This document shows, one piece after another, positions 8,838 to 19,939 of a stretch of 64,000 nt of DNA; position 1 is the stretch's first letter, and each line of letters opens with the position of its first letter. The notes beneath the pieces were generated by a model that was not told the DNA's origin, searched no databases, and saw only the letters and a list, made by a program, of their open reading frames with translations. This DNA comes from Streptomyces uncialis. GTDB taxonomy: Bacteria > Actinomycetota > Actinomycetes > Streptomycetales > Streptomycetaceae. A program made the position numbers and the translations under genes. The stretch covers positions 4,526,001 to 4,590,000 of the forward strand of contig NZ_CP109583.1 of NCBI RefSeq assembly GCF_036250755.1. Reading direction: 5' to 3'.

Positions 8838-9719
8838 CTACGGGCGCGCCCGCGGGGTCACGGTGGCCGTGGCGCCCTTGCCGTCCGGGGCGGTCAGGGT
8901 GAGGGAGTCACCGCTCAGCTCATAGGTGATCTTCTTGCCGTCGAAGAGCCGCAGCAGCGCCTTCTCCGTGCGCATCGCCGCAGGCGCGCACATCATGCGG
9001 GTCATCGCCGGGGTACCGAAGGTCAGGGTGCCGTCGTCCCCGATCTTCGCGGTGGCCGAGAAGCGGTTGCAGCCGAGGTTGCCGCTCGCCCGGCCGTCCT
9101 TCGCGATCGTCAGATGCGCCTTGCCCTCCGTCCCGGCGGGCAGCGAGGCGGACGTCGCGCCGTCGGTGAGGGTCGTGACCGTCCACCGGGTGCCGGTGAG
9201 CGGCGCGGGTTCCTCGGCCTTGGCCCGGGTCAGCTCCACGTGATCGCCCTTCGGGGTGGTGAGACGCAAGGTGTCCTTCTCCCGCGTGACCGTGAGACCG
9301 CCGGCGGCGAGGGTCCGGGCGAGACGTTCCTCGAAGTCGAGGCTCGTGCACGCGGTCTCCGTCGACACGGCGTCCTTCAGGGTCAGGACGCCGCCCTTGA
9401 GATCCGTGCGGGCCCGGAAGTCGTTGCATCCGTAGTTCCCGCTGACCTGGGACTTGTCGTCGAACGTGAGGTGGGTGCCCTCGGGCGCGGGGTGCGGGGT
9501 GTCCGCGACGGTCAGGGTGCGGATCGTCCAGCGGGTGTCGGTGAGGGTACCGGCGGTCGTTCCGGCGGCGGGGTCCTTGTCCGTGCCCTTGCCCTCGTCC
9601 GCGGGTGTGCTGGTACCGCAGGCCGCGAGGAGTACCGCGGCGACCGCGGTTGCGGTTGCGGTCGCCGCGGTGGCGGGGGCCGCGGATTTCGGGGCGGGGG
9701 TGCGCCGTTGCGTGTACAT
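8838..9719 (-). CDS. Lipoprotein with two META (HslJ-like) domains
   Basis: A 293-aa exported lipoprotein. Residues 1-35 form a signal peptide ending in a lipobox (VLLAAC), so Cys34 would be lipidated and the protein anchored outside the membrane. Two META/HslJ-like repeats follow, at about residues 58-160 and 170-285, each with the family pattern LTDTRWTIRTL or LTGTRWTVTTL, then a GNYGCNDF or GNLGCNRF turn and a later cysteine (ETACTS, RMMCAP) that could form a disulfide. HslJ-type domains are linked to envelope stress in other bacteria; the role here is unknown. Convergent with no close operon partner. Confidence 0.85.
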   Translation of the reverse strand: MYTQRRTPAPKSAAPATAATATATAVAAVLLAACGTSTPADEGKGTDKDPAAGTTAGTLTDTRWTIRTLTVADTPHPAPEGTHLTFDDKSQVSGNYGCNDFRARTDLKGGVLTLKDAVSTETACTSLDFEERLARTLAAGGLTVTREKDTLRLTTPKGDHVELTRAKAEEPAPLTGTRWTVTTLTDGATSASLPAGTEGKAHLTIAKDGRASGNLGCNRFSATAKIGDDGTLTFGTPAMTRMMCAPAAMRTEKALLRLFDGKKITYELSGDSLTLTAPDGKGATATVTPRARP

Positions 9720-9728
9720 GGCGATCTG

Positions 9729-9744
9729 ACGAGCGAGCGCTCGT
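9729..9744. promoter_or_regulatory. Palindrome upstream of the META lipoprotein gene
   Basis: Perfect 7-bp arms (ACGAGCG and CGCTCGT) around AG, only about 10 nt upstream of the ATG at 9719. Size and symmetry resemble a TetR-type operator; no matching regulator gene is adjacent. Confidence 0.35.
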
Positions 9745-10433
9745 TACGGTTCCCCCGGGGGTTCCTTCGCTTGCGCGTCTGGGGTCTGTCCGGCTGGGCG
9801 CACTTGTTCCTGTGCCGTCGCTCGTGGGGTGCGCAGTTCCCCGCGGGTCGCCTTCGCTTGCGCTTGCGAGGTCCGTCCGGCGGGGCGTACTCCGTTCCTG
9901 TGCCGTCGCTCGTGGGGTGCGCAGTTCCCCGCGGGTCGCCTTCGCTTGCGCTTGCGAGGTCCGTCCGGCGGGGCGTACTTCGTTGCTGTGCCGTCGCTCG
10001 GTGGGTTCGCGCAGTTCCCCGCGCCCCTTTGGGGCGCTCCCGGCTTGTTCTTCGGGTCGGTGCCGGTCGGGATTCTCCGTCCTCGATCCGACACGCTCGG
10101 TCGGACATCCCCCTTGCCCGGCTGAAGAGCATCGGAGTCTGCGGGCAGAGATTCCCGCCCACCCCCTCCCGTGGCCATGCGACCGCGCGAGGAGGATGGC
10201 GAAAAGCAACATCACGGGGCTGAGGCGCCCCTTCAGGGGCGCGGGGAACTGCGCACCCACCGAGCGACAGCACAGGAACAAGTGCGTCAGGCACAGGAAA
10301 CCCCGGGGCGCGAGCGAAGGCGACCTGCGGGGAACTGCGCACCCACGGACGACCTGTGCGGGAACAAGTACGCCCAGCACAGGGAACTCGGCGGCGCGAG
10401 CGAAGGCGACCTGTACAGGGGACTCGGGTGGGG
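9745..10433. repeat. Long repeat locus A (tandem and inverted repeats around a central module)
   Basis: Three tandem units with an exact 88-bp period (TGTGCCGTCG at 9811, 9899 and 9987) carry the box GCGCAGTTCCCCGCG. A central module follows (about 10030-10200, including GGGCAGAGATTCCCGCCC), then units in inverted orientation (CGCGGGGAACTGCGC boxes, 10240-10400). The same module and boxes recur at loci B (16.8-17.6 kb) and C (27.7-28.6 kb); in locus A the central module lies in the opposite orientation. No supported gene. Long frames through it are artefacts of composition. Confidence 0.8.
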
Positions 10434-11225
10434 TCAGGGGAGGACTGGGAGGGTGGGGGTGAGGTTGGCTCGGTCGCCGCTGGCCGTGATCCTGCCCGCG
10501 GCGACCTCCGTGGACCAGTCGGTGCGCCCCGTCGCGAGCCGCGTCCAGGTGAGGGGGTCGGTCTCGACGACATTCGGCGGGGTACCCCGGGTGTGCCGCG
10601 GACCCGCCCCGCACTGGATCACCGCGAACGGCGGGACCCGGACCTCGACCGCGCCCCCCGGCGCCTTGACCGCCAACGCGTCCGCCAGGAACCTCGTGGT
10701 GATCGCCTGGGCCTGACGGTCGAACGGCACCCCGAGGTCCGTCGCGTCATTGAGGTCGCCGGTACGGACGACGAGCTCCACGACCCGGGTCACCAGGAAG
10801 TCCGCGAGCCGCATCGCCCCGAGCCGCGTCGGGATCAGCCGCTCGTCCGTCACGGTGGCGAGCACCTCGGGGAGACGGTCCGCCGCTCGGGCGAACAGCT
10901 CGTCGGTGGTACCCTCCGCCGCCGTCGCCTGTGCGTCTTCGTCCGGCTCGGCGGCCCTGGCGGAAGCCATGGCGGGGTAGTCCATCAGCGCCAACTCCCG
11001 CCGCGCGGGCTCGGGAAGCTCCAGACCCCGTACGACGCTCCCGACGGCGACCGACAGATGTGCCGTCAGCTCCCGTACCGTCCGGTCGCCGAGCCGGGTC
11101 GGCGCTTGGAGCTGATCGGGGGTGAGCCGCGCGATCCCCTCACGTACCAGCGCGTACTGCGCGAGCACGGCGGCCCTGGTCCTGGCGGGGTCGAACGTAC
11201 GGACACGCTTCCTGGCGGGCGGCAT
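10434..11225 (-). CDS. Mycothiol-dependent maleylpyruvate isomerase-like / sterol-carrier-fold protein
   Basis: A 263-aa protein. The N-terminal ~170 residues resemble the DinB/maleylpyruvate isomerase mycothiol-binding fold (LGDRTVRELTAHLSVAVGSV, then TRVVELVVRTGDLNDATD). The C-terminal ~85 residues resemble an SCP2-like domain, ending in TEVAAGRITASGDRANLTPT. Such proteins are common in actinobacteria and are usually of unknown substrate. The metal-binding histidine set is not complete by eye, so catalysis is unproven. Its 3' end abuts repeat locus A. Confidence 0.75.
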   Translation of the reverse strand: MPPARKRVRTFDPARTRAAVLAQYALVREGIARLTPDQLQAPTRLGDRTVRELTAHLSVAVGSVVRGLELPEPARRELALMDYPAMASARAAEPDEDAQATAAEGTTDELFARAADRLPEVLATVTDERLIPTRLGAMRLADFLVTRVVELVVRTGDLNDATDLGVPFDRQAQAITTRFLADALAVKAPGGAVEVRVPPFAVIQCGAGPRHTRGTPPNVVETDPLTWTRLATGRTDWSTEVAAGRITASGDRANLTPTLPVLP

Positions 11226-11234
11226 CCTCCGAGC

Positions 11235-12221
11235 CTAACCGGGCCGGGTGACACCGCTCGCGACGCTTCTCCCGGTATCGCGGGTCCGCTCCGGCGCCGT
11301 GAACGTCTCGCCGCCCGCCGGGAGGCCAACGCCCCGCCAGCGCAACGGGAGGCCGCGGGCCGTGTCCAGGTCCGGGGAGTCCATCAGCTGGAAGTGGAGG
11401 TGCGGCTCGGTGGAGTTGCCGGAGTTGCCGCACTCGGCGAGGACGGTGCCCTCGGTGACCCGGTCGCCCGCGCGGACCTTGAGCGAACCCCTCTTGAGGT
11501 GGGCGTACATCGCGTAGGTGCCGTCGCCCAGGTCCAGGACGAGGTGGTTCCCGGTGACCCGGTGGGGGCCGGCCATCGCACGGGCCATGCCCTCCAGGAG
11601 CATCAGGTAGAACAGGGGCAGCGGCGAAGTACGGCTCAGATGGTCGCGCTGGGAGTCGGACGCCTGGACGACCCTGGCATCGGCGACAGCCAGGACCGGG
11701 GAGCCGAACGCGGGATACGCCTGCGGGCGGCGGACCAGGGGCCAGAGCCAGGCGAACCCGGGGCGCTGCGGGTTGGTGGGGCGGCCCGCTATCCGGCGGG
11801 GCTCCGGCTCGGCGACGATGTCGATCGCGTACGTCTGGCCGTAGCCGTGGGTGCCGTGGCTGGGGACCTTGTCCGCCGGGCTGTTGACCGCGAGCCAGCG
11901 GCCCGTGACGGGTGGGGCGACCTCGATCGGCTCGGTCGTCGCGGCGGGCCCCCTGGACGGGCGGGTCAGATGGGTGAGGAGCAGCAGGACCAGCATGCTC
12001 GCGCCCAGGGCCAGCCAGATCAGCGGGAAGGGCGGCTCGTCCAGCCGGTCGACCACGAAGCTGCCGACGACGAGGACGGTCAGGGTCATCCAGACGAGGC
12101 GGTAGACGACTGTCAGCGCCTTGTGGGTCGTGCGGGTTCGGGTGCTGGGGCTGGTCGGCATGGTCTCCCCCGGTGTCTCGGGTCGTCCGGTGGTCGTCTC
12201 GGTGAGGGTCCCGGTGGTCAT
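11235..12221 (-). CDS. Membrane-anchored M23 family metallopeptidase (LytM-like)
   Basis: A 328-aa protein starting at ATG 12221, which overlaps the stop of the ArsR gene by 4 bp (ATGA), so the two are translationally coupled. Two transmembrane helices lie at about residues 38-83. The C-terminal part is an M23/lysostaphin-type domain with HGTHGYGQTYAIDI, GNHLVLDLGDGTYAMYAHL, a GDRVTEGTVLAECGNSGNS turn and the zinc-ligand motif HLHFQL. Expected role: cutting peptidoglycan cross-bridges or regulating another hydrolase. The first His-containing ligand motif looks atypical, so activity is uncertain. Confidence 0.8.
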   Translation of the reverse strand: MTTGTLTETTTGRPETPGETMPTSPSTRTRTTHKALTVVYRLVWMTLTVLVVGSFVVDRLDEPPFPLIWLALGASMLVLLLLTHLTRPSRGPAATTEPIEVAPPVTGRWLAVNSPADKVPSHGTHGYGQTYAIDIVAEPEPRRIAGRPTNPQRPGFAWLWPLVRRPQAYPAFGSPVLAVADARVVQASDSQRDHLSRTSPLPLFYLMLLEGMARAMAGPHRVTGNHLVLDLGDGTYAMYAHLKRGSLKVRAGDRVTEGTVLAECGNSGNSTEPHLHFQLMDSPDLDTARGLPLRWRGVGLPAGGETFTAPERTRDTGRSVASGVTRPG

Positions 12222-12766
12222 GGGGCGGTCGTCAGGGTGAGGGCGACCAGGAGCGGGACCACCCGGGACGGGGGGACCTCGTAGCGCCCGCGGGCCGTGC
12301 TGTGCAGCCAGCCCGCGGCGGTGAGCTGACGAAGGTGGTGGTACGTCTGGCCGGTGGTGCCGAGGCCGTCCAGGTCGGTCAGCTCGGCGGCCGTGCGGCG
12401 GCCGGTGAGGATCTCGCGCAGCAGTCGCAGCCGCACGGGGTGGCCGAGGGCGGCGAAGGCGTCGGCGCGGTCCGACCAGTCGGCCTGGATGAGGCGGTCG
12501 GTCAGCTCCCCGTACTGCCATTCGTAGCGCTCACCGGTGGGCAGGCCGACCGCTCCGGTGAACAGGACACCGCCCTCCCGCGCGCCGGAACCCGCCTGCG
12601 CGAGCTGCTCCTTGAAGCCCTCCAGCGCCCAGAACCCCTCGCGGACCGGCGGCTCCGGCCCCGCGTCCCCCTGCTCCGATGACGCCCCCTCCCCGCTCCC
12701 GCCTTCCGGGCGCTCCAGCTCCGCCAATCTGCGCTCCAGGTCCGTGACCCGTTCCTCCAGTCCCAT
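12218..12766 (-). CDS. ArsR-family winged-helix regulator
   Basis: A 182-aa protein. The N-terminal ~25 residues look like a short coiled coil (EERVTDLERRLAELE), followed by an acidic linker and a C-terminal ArsR-type DNA-binding domain (ALGHPVRLRLLREILTGRRT, then GQTYHHLRQLTAAGW). No cysteine metal site is visible. It is first gene of a two-gene operon with the M23 peptidase gene. A perfect palindrome 10 bp upstream of the start is the obvious operator. Confidence 0.85.
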   Translation of the reverse strand: MGLEERVTDLERRLAELERPEGGSGEGASSEQGDAGPEPPVREGFWALEGFKEQLAQAGSGAREGGVLFTGAVGLPTGERYEWQYGELTDRLIQADWSDRADAFAALGHPVRLRLLREILTGRRTAAELTDLDGLGTTGQTYHHLRQLTAAGWLHSTARGRYEVPPSRVVPLLVALTLTTAP

Positions 12767-12775
12767 GACCCCAAC

Positions 12776-12793
12776 ATTACGTAACTACGTAAT
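12776..12793. promoter_or_regulatory. Palindromic operator of the ArsR-M23 operon
   Basis: ATTACGTA and TACGTAAT flank AC, giving perfect 8-bp arms. It sits about 10 nt upstream of the ArsR gene start and is strikingly AT-rich for this genome. Confidence 0.65.
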
Positions 12794-12881
12794 CCCGCGC
12801 AATCATCAGTTCGAGTGAACCCCGCACGGCATGACCCCACCAGCCATGACCGGCAGGGCCCGGGCAGTGTCCGGACATGAC

Positions 12882-12920
12882 CGAACCCCCTGCCCGGCGG
12901 CGGCCGGGACAGGGGGTTCG
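12882..12920 (-). terminator. Terminator of the purS-purQ-purL operon
   Basis: A long hairpin (CGAACCCCCTGCCCGG with CCGGGACAGGGGGTTCG, one mismatch) about 15 bp past the purL stop. Confidence 0.7.
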
Positions 12921-12934
12921 GGGATTCGGGACCG

Positions 12935-15180
<2,246 letters not shown>

Positions 15181-15184
<4 letters not shown>

Positions 15185-15873
15185 GCCGCGGCCCCCTTCT
15201 GTACGAGGTTGGTCAGGATCGAGGTGAAGAACCCGAGGCCGTCGGTGCGGCCGGTGCCGGTCAGGGACTCGACGGCGTGCTCGGGGTGCGGCATCAGCCC
15301 GACGACGTTCCCGGCGGCGTTGCTGATGCCGGCGATGTCGCGGAGCGAGCCGTTGGGGTTCACGTCCAGGTAGCGGAAGGCGACCCGGCCCTCCGCCTCC
15401 AGCTCGTCCAGGACCCGCTCGTCCGCGACGTACCGGCCGTCGATGTTCTTCAGCGGAATGGAGATCTCCTGGCCGGCCGTGTAATCGGCGGTCCAGGCGG
15501 TGGCCGTGGTCTCGACCCGGAGCCGCTGGTCACGGCAGATGAAGTGGAGGTGATTGTTCCGCAGCATCGCGCCCGGGAGGAGATGCGTCTCGGTGAGCAC
15601 CTGGAATCCGTTGCAGATTCCGAGAACCGGCATTCCGGCCTTTGCCTGCGCGATGATCGTCTCCATCACGGGCGAGAACCGGGAGATCGCACCGGCCCGC
15701 AGATAGTCGCCGTACGAGAATCCGCCCGGGAGTACGACCGCGTCGACCTGCTTCAGATCCTTGTCCCGGTGCCACAGCGGAACCGCCTCGGCACCGGCCA
15801 CGCGCACCGCGCGCTGGGTGTCACGATCGTCCAGGGTGCCCGGAAAAGTGACGACTCCGATACGGGCGGTCAC
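15181..15873 (-). CDS. purQ: Phosphoribosylformylglycinamidine synthase, glutaminase subunit
   Basis: A 230-aa class I glutamine amidotransferase that supplies ammonia to PurL. The nucleophile elbow is [11 protein letters not shown], the N-terminus is [20 protein letters not shown], and the catalytic His/Glu lie in MPHPEHAVE. It overlaps purS and purL by 4 bp each, so the three subunits are translationally coupled. Confidence 0.97.
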
Positions 15874-16145
15874 TTCGCCCCGGCCTTTCCGGCGGCTGAC
15901 TCCTCGTCGACCCTGACGACGAAGTCCTCGATCACGGTGTTGGCGAGGAAGGTCTCCGCCATCTCGTGAATACGGGCGAGGGCGGCTTCGTCCACCGGCC
16001 CGTCGACCTCAAGTTCGAATCGCTTTCCCTGACGGACGTCCGCGATGCCGTCGAAGCCCAGGCGCGGCAGCGCACGCTGCACCGCCTGTCCCTGGGGGTC
16101 GAGGATCTCCGGCTTGAGCATGACGTCGACTACGACGCGTGCCAC
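15870..16145 (-). CDS. purS: Phosphoribosylformylglycinamidine synthase subunit PurS
   Basis: A 91-aa subunit that bridges PurL and PurQ. It contains the family pattern [21 protein letters not shown] chose GTG 16145 because GGGAG lies 5 nt upstream; an in-frame GTG at 16151 has the Shine-Dalgarno too close. First gene of purS-purQ-purL. The C-terminus has a short Lys/Ala-rich extension. Confidence 0.93.
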   Translation of the reverse strand: MARVVVDVMLKPEILDPQGQAVQRALPRLGFDGIADVRQGKRFELEVDGPVDEAALARIHEMAETFLANTVIEDFVVRVDEESAAGKAGAK

Positions 16146-16470
16146 TGGCACTCCCGGTGTGTGGTGCTGAGCAGGTCGCTTCAGACTACCCGCACAAAAT
16201 TTCTACTCGCGTAGATTCGTAGCTACCTACGTGACCGTCATCACCCGGCGCTGATCGTCGCGGTGACCTTCACGGAAAATCCCGGAAAAAACCCGGCCCG
16301 GCAATACGCACGACACGGACCGGACACGCTGACCGTAATAACAGGGCTTCCCCATTCAATGCCGGAGCCTGTACAAAGTAAATGGCCATAGCTTATTTTG
16401 CCTCAAGAAGCCGGACAGTCGGCATCACCGCACCTCAACGCGGTGGGGTCGCACGAAGGGAACGATATTC
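16146..16470. other. Divergent promoter region of purS and the Lsr2-like gene
   Basis: A region of 325 bp, relatively AT-rich for this genome. Near 16207-16234 are short inverted repeats (CTACTCGCGTAG, and CGTAG-ctac-CTACG) on the purS side. AAGGGA precedes the GTG start at 16471. The two promoters must lie here, but I cannot place -35/-10 boxes securely. Confidence 0.5.
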
Positions 16471-16797
16471 GTGGCGCAGCGTGTCGTAGTCACTCTCCAT
16501 GACGACATCGACGGCGGGGAAGCGGCGGAAAGGATCGTCTTCGGGCTGGACGGGAAGTCGTACGAGATCGATCTCAGCCAGGCCAATGCGCGAAAACTGC
16601 GGAAGGTGCTGGCGCCGTACGTGCACGCGGGACGCAAGGCGCGGAGCGCCTCCGGCGGGGTGAAGGTGTACCGGCACACCGCGTTGACGCCCGATCCGGC
16701 GGCGGTGCGGGCGTGGGCCCGGTCCCATCGGATGGACGTGCCGCCGCGGGGGCGGATTCCCAAGCGGGTGTACGAGGCGTTCGAGGCGGCGCAATAG
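16471..16797 (+). CDS. Lsr2-like nucleoid-associated protein (LsrL type)
   Basis: A 108-aa protein. The N-terminal ~60 residues form the Lsr2 dimerisation domain (QRVVVTLHDDIDGGEAAERI, then GLDGKSYEIDLSQANARKL). The C-terminal domain (AVRAWARSHRMDVPPRGRIP) has the RGR AT-hook-like motif that inserts in the minor groove. Lsr2 proteins coat AT-rich and foreign DNA and silence it. Position next to purS matches the second Streptomyces paralogue rather than the main lsr2. The start is GTG 16471. Confidence 0.9.
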   Translation: MAQRVVVTLHDDIDGGEAAERIVFGLDGKSYEIDLSQANARKLRKVLAPYVHAGRKARSASGGVKVYRHTALTPDPAAVRAWARSHRMDVPPRGRIPKRVYEAFEAAQ

Positions 16798-17662
16798 CCT
16801 TGCCGGCTCGGTTTGCGGTTATCGCTTGCCCGTACATGTTCCTGTACGGGGTGTTCGTGGGTTTTGCGTAGTTCCTCTCGGCCCTGGATTTCCCGTACGG
16901 GTCGCCTTCGCTCGCGCCCCCCGGGTTTCCTGTGCTGGGCGTACTTGTCCCTGTGCGGGTTGCTCGTCGGGTGCGCAGTTCCTCGCGGGTCGCCTTCGCT
17001 CGCGCCTCCGGGTTTCCTGTGCTGGGCGCACTTGTCCCCGTGCGGGTCGCTCGTCGGGTGCGCAGTTCCTCGCGCCCCTGGGTCTGTCCGGCTGGCCGTA
17101 CGTGTTTCTGTGCGGGTCGCTCGGTGGGTGCGCAGTTCCTCGCGCCCCTGGATGCTGCCCTCTTACGGTCGCTCTTCGGGTGCGGGGCCGTCCTCGTCTT
17201 TGCGCAGTTCCCCGCGCCCCTTTGGGGCGCCCACCTGGGGCTGTCCGACAGGTGCGGGTCCTTCGCTTGCGGAACGGTCCTCCTCGCGGACTCGCGCTGC
17301 TGCGGGAGGGGGTGGGCGGGAATCTCTGCCCGCAGACTCCGATGCTCTTCAGTCCGGCAAGGGAACGTCCTGCCGAGCGCGTTGGAGCGAGGACGGAGAA
17401 TCCCGACCGGCACCGACCCCAAGAACCGGCCGGACGCGCCCCAAAGGGGCGCGGGGAACTGCGCACAACCCACGAGCGACGGCGCAGGGACAACCGCGCC
17501 CAGCCGGACAGACCTGGGACGACCCGCACAGGGACAAGTACGCCCACCGGGACGGACCTCGGAAGCGCGAGCGAAGGCGACTTGCGGAGCACCCCCCGTG
17601 ATCAGCTAGAGTTTGGAACACGCCGAAGGGGCGGGGCCGAAAAGCCCGGCCCACCAGGTCAC
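16798..17662. repeat. Long repeat locus B
   Basis: No supported gene in 865 bp. The left part has several degenerate units with TGCGCAGTTCCTCGCG boxes and CGGGTCGCCTTCGCTCGCG (16.9-17.2 kb). The central module at about 17210-17440 includes GGGCGGGAATCTCTGCCCGC and GGACGGAGAATCCCGACCGG. The right part has the inverted box GCGCGGGGAACTGCGC (near 17450) and further units to about 17590. Same family as loci A and C. Confidence 0.8.
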
Positions 17663-17737
17663 GCGGGTGTAGTTCAGTAGTAGAACATCCCCCTTCCAGG
17701 GGGAAGGCGCAGTGTGCGATCCCTGTCACCCGCTCCA
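17663..17737 (+). tRNA. tRNA-Gly (anticodon TCC)
   Basis: The acceptor stem is GCGGGTG with CACCCGC, the anticodon loop CTTCCAG gives TCC on a strong TCCCC/GGGGA stem, and CCA is encoded. The T arm is unusual: GCAGT pairs poorly with CCTGT and the loop reads GTGCGATC rather than GTTCGAT. I believe this odd T arm is a feature of the Streptomyces tRNA-Gly(UCC), so I keep it as a gene. Confidence 0.8.
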
Positions 17738-17814
17738 CCCTCCTTGCCAGTCCACCCCGGTGGATCAGGTAAGGTGGTGCTCGCGCCGATCGGTGAAAGC
17801 CGGTCGGATGCTGT

Positions 17815-17890
17815 GCGGACGTAGCTCAGTTGGTAGAGCGCAACCTTGCCAAGGTTGAGGTCGCGAGTTCGAACCTCGTCGTCCGCTCCA
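17815..17890 (+). tRNA. tRNA-Gly (anticodon GCC), copy 1
   Basis: A standard cloverleaf: acceptor GCGGACG with CGTCCGC, anticodon loop TTGCCAA, T loop GTTCGAA, and encoded CCA at 17888-17890. The 73-nt body is identical to the copy at 22376. Confidence 0.95.
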
Positions 17891-17911
17891 GAAGTACTCG
17901 CAGTTCAGGGA

Positions 17912-17934
17912 AACCCCGGTCGATGACTGGGGTT
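17912..17934 (+). terminator. Terminator of the tRNA-Gly pair
   Basis: A 9-bp stem (AACCCCGGT with ACTGGGGTT, one G-T pair) with loop CGATG, followed by TCTTT. Confidence 0.7.
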
Positions 17935-18049
17935 CTTTGCTGTCCGGGGCCGGACAGCGGTCCGGACCTTACGCCGATCTGACATTTGTCATGGCCACTG
18001 GTGACACCCGGCACCTCCCTCCGGTCCCCGCTGCGGCGACACTCTTCTC

Positions 18050-19069
18050 ATGACTACCGAAGTGACCGAAGAGCGCGTGATCGACGTGACCGATCTGCGT
18101 CGCGTCTACGGGGGCGGTCCCTCCGGGCGTGACAAGAGCGGGCAGAAGACCCAGTTGTTCGAGGCCGTCCGGGGAGTGACCTTCTCCGTGGGCCGCGGCG
18201 AACTCTTCGCCCTGCTCGGCACGAACGGCGCCGGGAAGACCTCGACCCTCGAACTGCTGGAGGGCCTCGCGCCCCCCGCGTCCGGCCAGGTCAGCGTCCT
18301 CGGCCATGATCCCTACCGGGACCGTGCCGCGATCCGGCCACGGATCGGCGTGATGCTCCAGGAGGGCGGCTTCCCGTCCGAGCTGACGGTGCGCGAGACC
18401 CTGCGGATGTGGGCGGGCTGCACCAGCGGCGCCCGCCCCGTGGGTGAGGCGCTCGACATCGTGGGCCTCACCCGCCGCGGTGGCGTCCGCGTCAAGCAGC
18501 TCTCCGGCGGTGAACGCCGCCGGCTGGACCTGGCGCTCGCGCTGCTGGGCCGCCCCGAGGTGCTGTTCCTGGACGAGCCGACGACCGGACTCGACGCGGA
18601 GGGCCGCCGCGGCACCTGGGACCTGGTGCGGGAGCTGCGTGACAGCGGCACCACCGTCCTGCTGACCACGCACTACCTGGAGGAGGCGGAGGATCTCGCC
18701 GACCGGCTGGCGATCCTCCACGAGGGGCGTATCGCGGCCGGGGGCACCGTCGAGGAGGTCGTCGCCTCGCAGCCCTCGCTGATCTCCTTCCAGCTCCCCG
18801 ACGGGTACTTCGTCGGGGACCTCCCGCCGCTGGCCCAGCTCGGGGTCACCGGGCACGAGACCCGGGACCGCACCGTCAAGCTGCGTACCCATGAACTCCA
18901 GCGCGCCGCGACCGGGCTCCTGCTGTGGGCCGAGCGCGAACGGCTTGAACTGCGCGGGCTCGACGTACGGTCCGCGTCCCTGGAGGAGGCGTTCCTGCGG
19001 ATCGCCCGGGACGCGGAGGAAGGCGCCACCGCCGGCGCGGACACCCATGAGAAGGAGCCGGCGCTGTGA
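18050..19069 (+). CDS. ABC exporter ATP-binding protein
   Basis: A 339-aa ATPase of the drug/antibiotic-export (ABC-2) class. Walker A is GTNGAGKTS, the signature LSGGERRRLDLA, Walker B LFLDEPTTGLD and the H-loop TTHYLEEAE. A ~70-residue C-terminal domain follows, as in DrrA-type proteins. The start of the permease gene overlaps its stop by 4 bp. It probably exports a small molecule or lipid at the cytoplasmic membrane with the permease; substrate unknown. Confidence 0.92.
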   Translation: MTTEVTEERVIDVTDLRRVYGGGPSGRDKSGQKTQLFEAVRGVTFSVGRGELFALLGTNGAGKTSTLELLEGLAPPASGQVSVLGHDPYRDRAAIRPRIGVMLQEGGFPSELTVRETLRMWAGCTSGARPVGEALDIVGLTRRGGVRVKQLSGGERRRLDLALALLGRPEVLFLDEPTTGLDAEGRRGTWDLVRELRDSGTTVLLTTHYLEEAEDLADRLAILHEGRIAAGGTVEEVVASQPSLISFQLPDGYFVGDLPPLAQLGVTGHETRDRTVKLRTHELQRAATGLLLWAERERLELRGLDVRSASLEEAFLRIARDAEEGATAGADTHEKEPAL

Positions 19070-19893
19070 GCACCGCGATGACCAAGCCCCCGTCCGGCCG
19101 GACCGCGCCGCGCGCCGGGGCGACCGCCACCACCACCGCGGCCGGCCGGATGCGTTCGCTCGCCCGCGCCGAACTGACCCTGCTGGTACGCAGCAAGGGC
19201 ACGCTGTTCGCGGCGGCGGTCGTCCCGCTGATCCTGCCGTTCAGCATCCGCTCCGCCACCGACAGCATGGACCTCGAAGGCACGGGGCTGTCGCTCGGCA
19301 CGATCCTGCTGCCCGCGTCCGTCGGCTTCTCGCTGCTGTTCGCCGTGTACATCGCGCTGACCACGATCTATGTCACCCGGCGCGAGGAACTCGTACTGAA
19401 GCGGCTGCGGGTCGGGGAGCTGCGGGACACGGAGATCCTCGCCGGAGCCGCGCTGCCCTCGCTGTGCATCGCGGTGGCGCAGATCGTGCTGCTCGTCACC
19501 GGCTGCATGATCATCCTGGACGTGGGTCCCCCGAAGGCCCCGCATCTCGCGCTCGCCGGAGTGGTCCTGGGGCTGGCGCTGTCCGCCTCGCTCGCCGCCG
19601 TCACCGCGGCGTTCAGCCGCAGCGCGGAGAGCGCGCAGGTCACCAGCATGCCGGTGGTACTGGTGTCGATGCTCGCCTCCGGGATCACCGTCCCGCTGGA
19701 GGTGTTGCCCGACCGGCTCGCGCAGATATGCGAGATGCTGCCGCTGACCGGGGTGATCTCCCTGGTACGGGGCGGCTGGACCGGCACCATGTCCGGTGCC
19801 GACACCCTGGCCGCGCTGGCCACGGCGGTGGCCTGGACGCTGCTCGCGGTGTTTGCTGTACGACGGTGGTTCCGCTGGGAACCCCGGCACTGA
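19066..19893 (+). CDS. ABC-2 type permease
   Basis: A 275-aa integral membrane protein with about six hydrophobic segments (for example around residues 48-62, 78-105, 128-150, 155-180, 190-210 and 240-268) after a Thr/Ala-rich N-terminus. It shares the ABC-2 pattern SMPVVLVSMLASGITVPLEVLP before the last helix. Translationally coupled to the ATPase upstream. A sensor kinase and response regulator follow, which suggests regulated export in response to an envelope signal. Confidence 0.9.
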   Translation: MSTAMTKPPSGRTAPRAGATATTTAAGRMRSLARAELTLLVRSKGTLFAAAVVPLILPFSIRSATDSMDLEGTGLSLGTILLPASVGFSLLFAVYIALTTIYVTRREELVLKRLRVGELRDTEILAGAALPSLCIAVAQIVLLVTGCMIILDVGPPKAPHLALAGVVLGLALSASLAAVTAAFSRSAESAQVTSMPVVLVSMLASGITVPLEVLPDRLAQICEMLPLTGVISLVRGGWTGTMSGADTLAALATAVAWTLLAVFAVRRWFRWEPRH

Positions 19894-19939
19894 GCGCGCG
19901 GCGGCGCACCCGGAGGCCACGGCCGACGGGTGCGCCCGC

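Noticed and set aside
8920..10614. Long minus-strand frame through repeat locus A
   Set aside because: It reads across the META gene in the wrong frame and through repeats; residue make-up is shadow-like.
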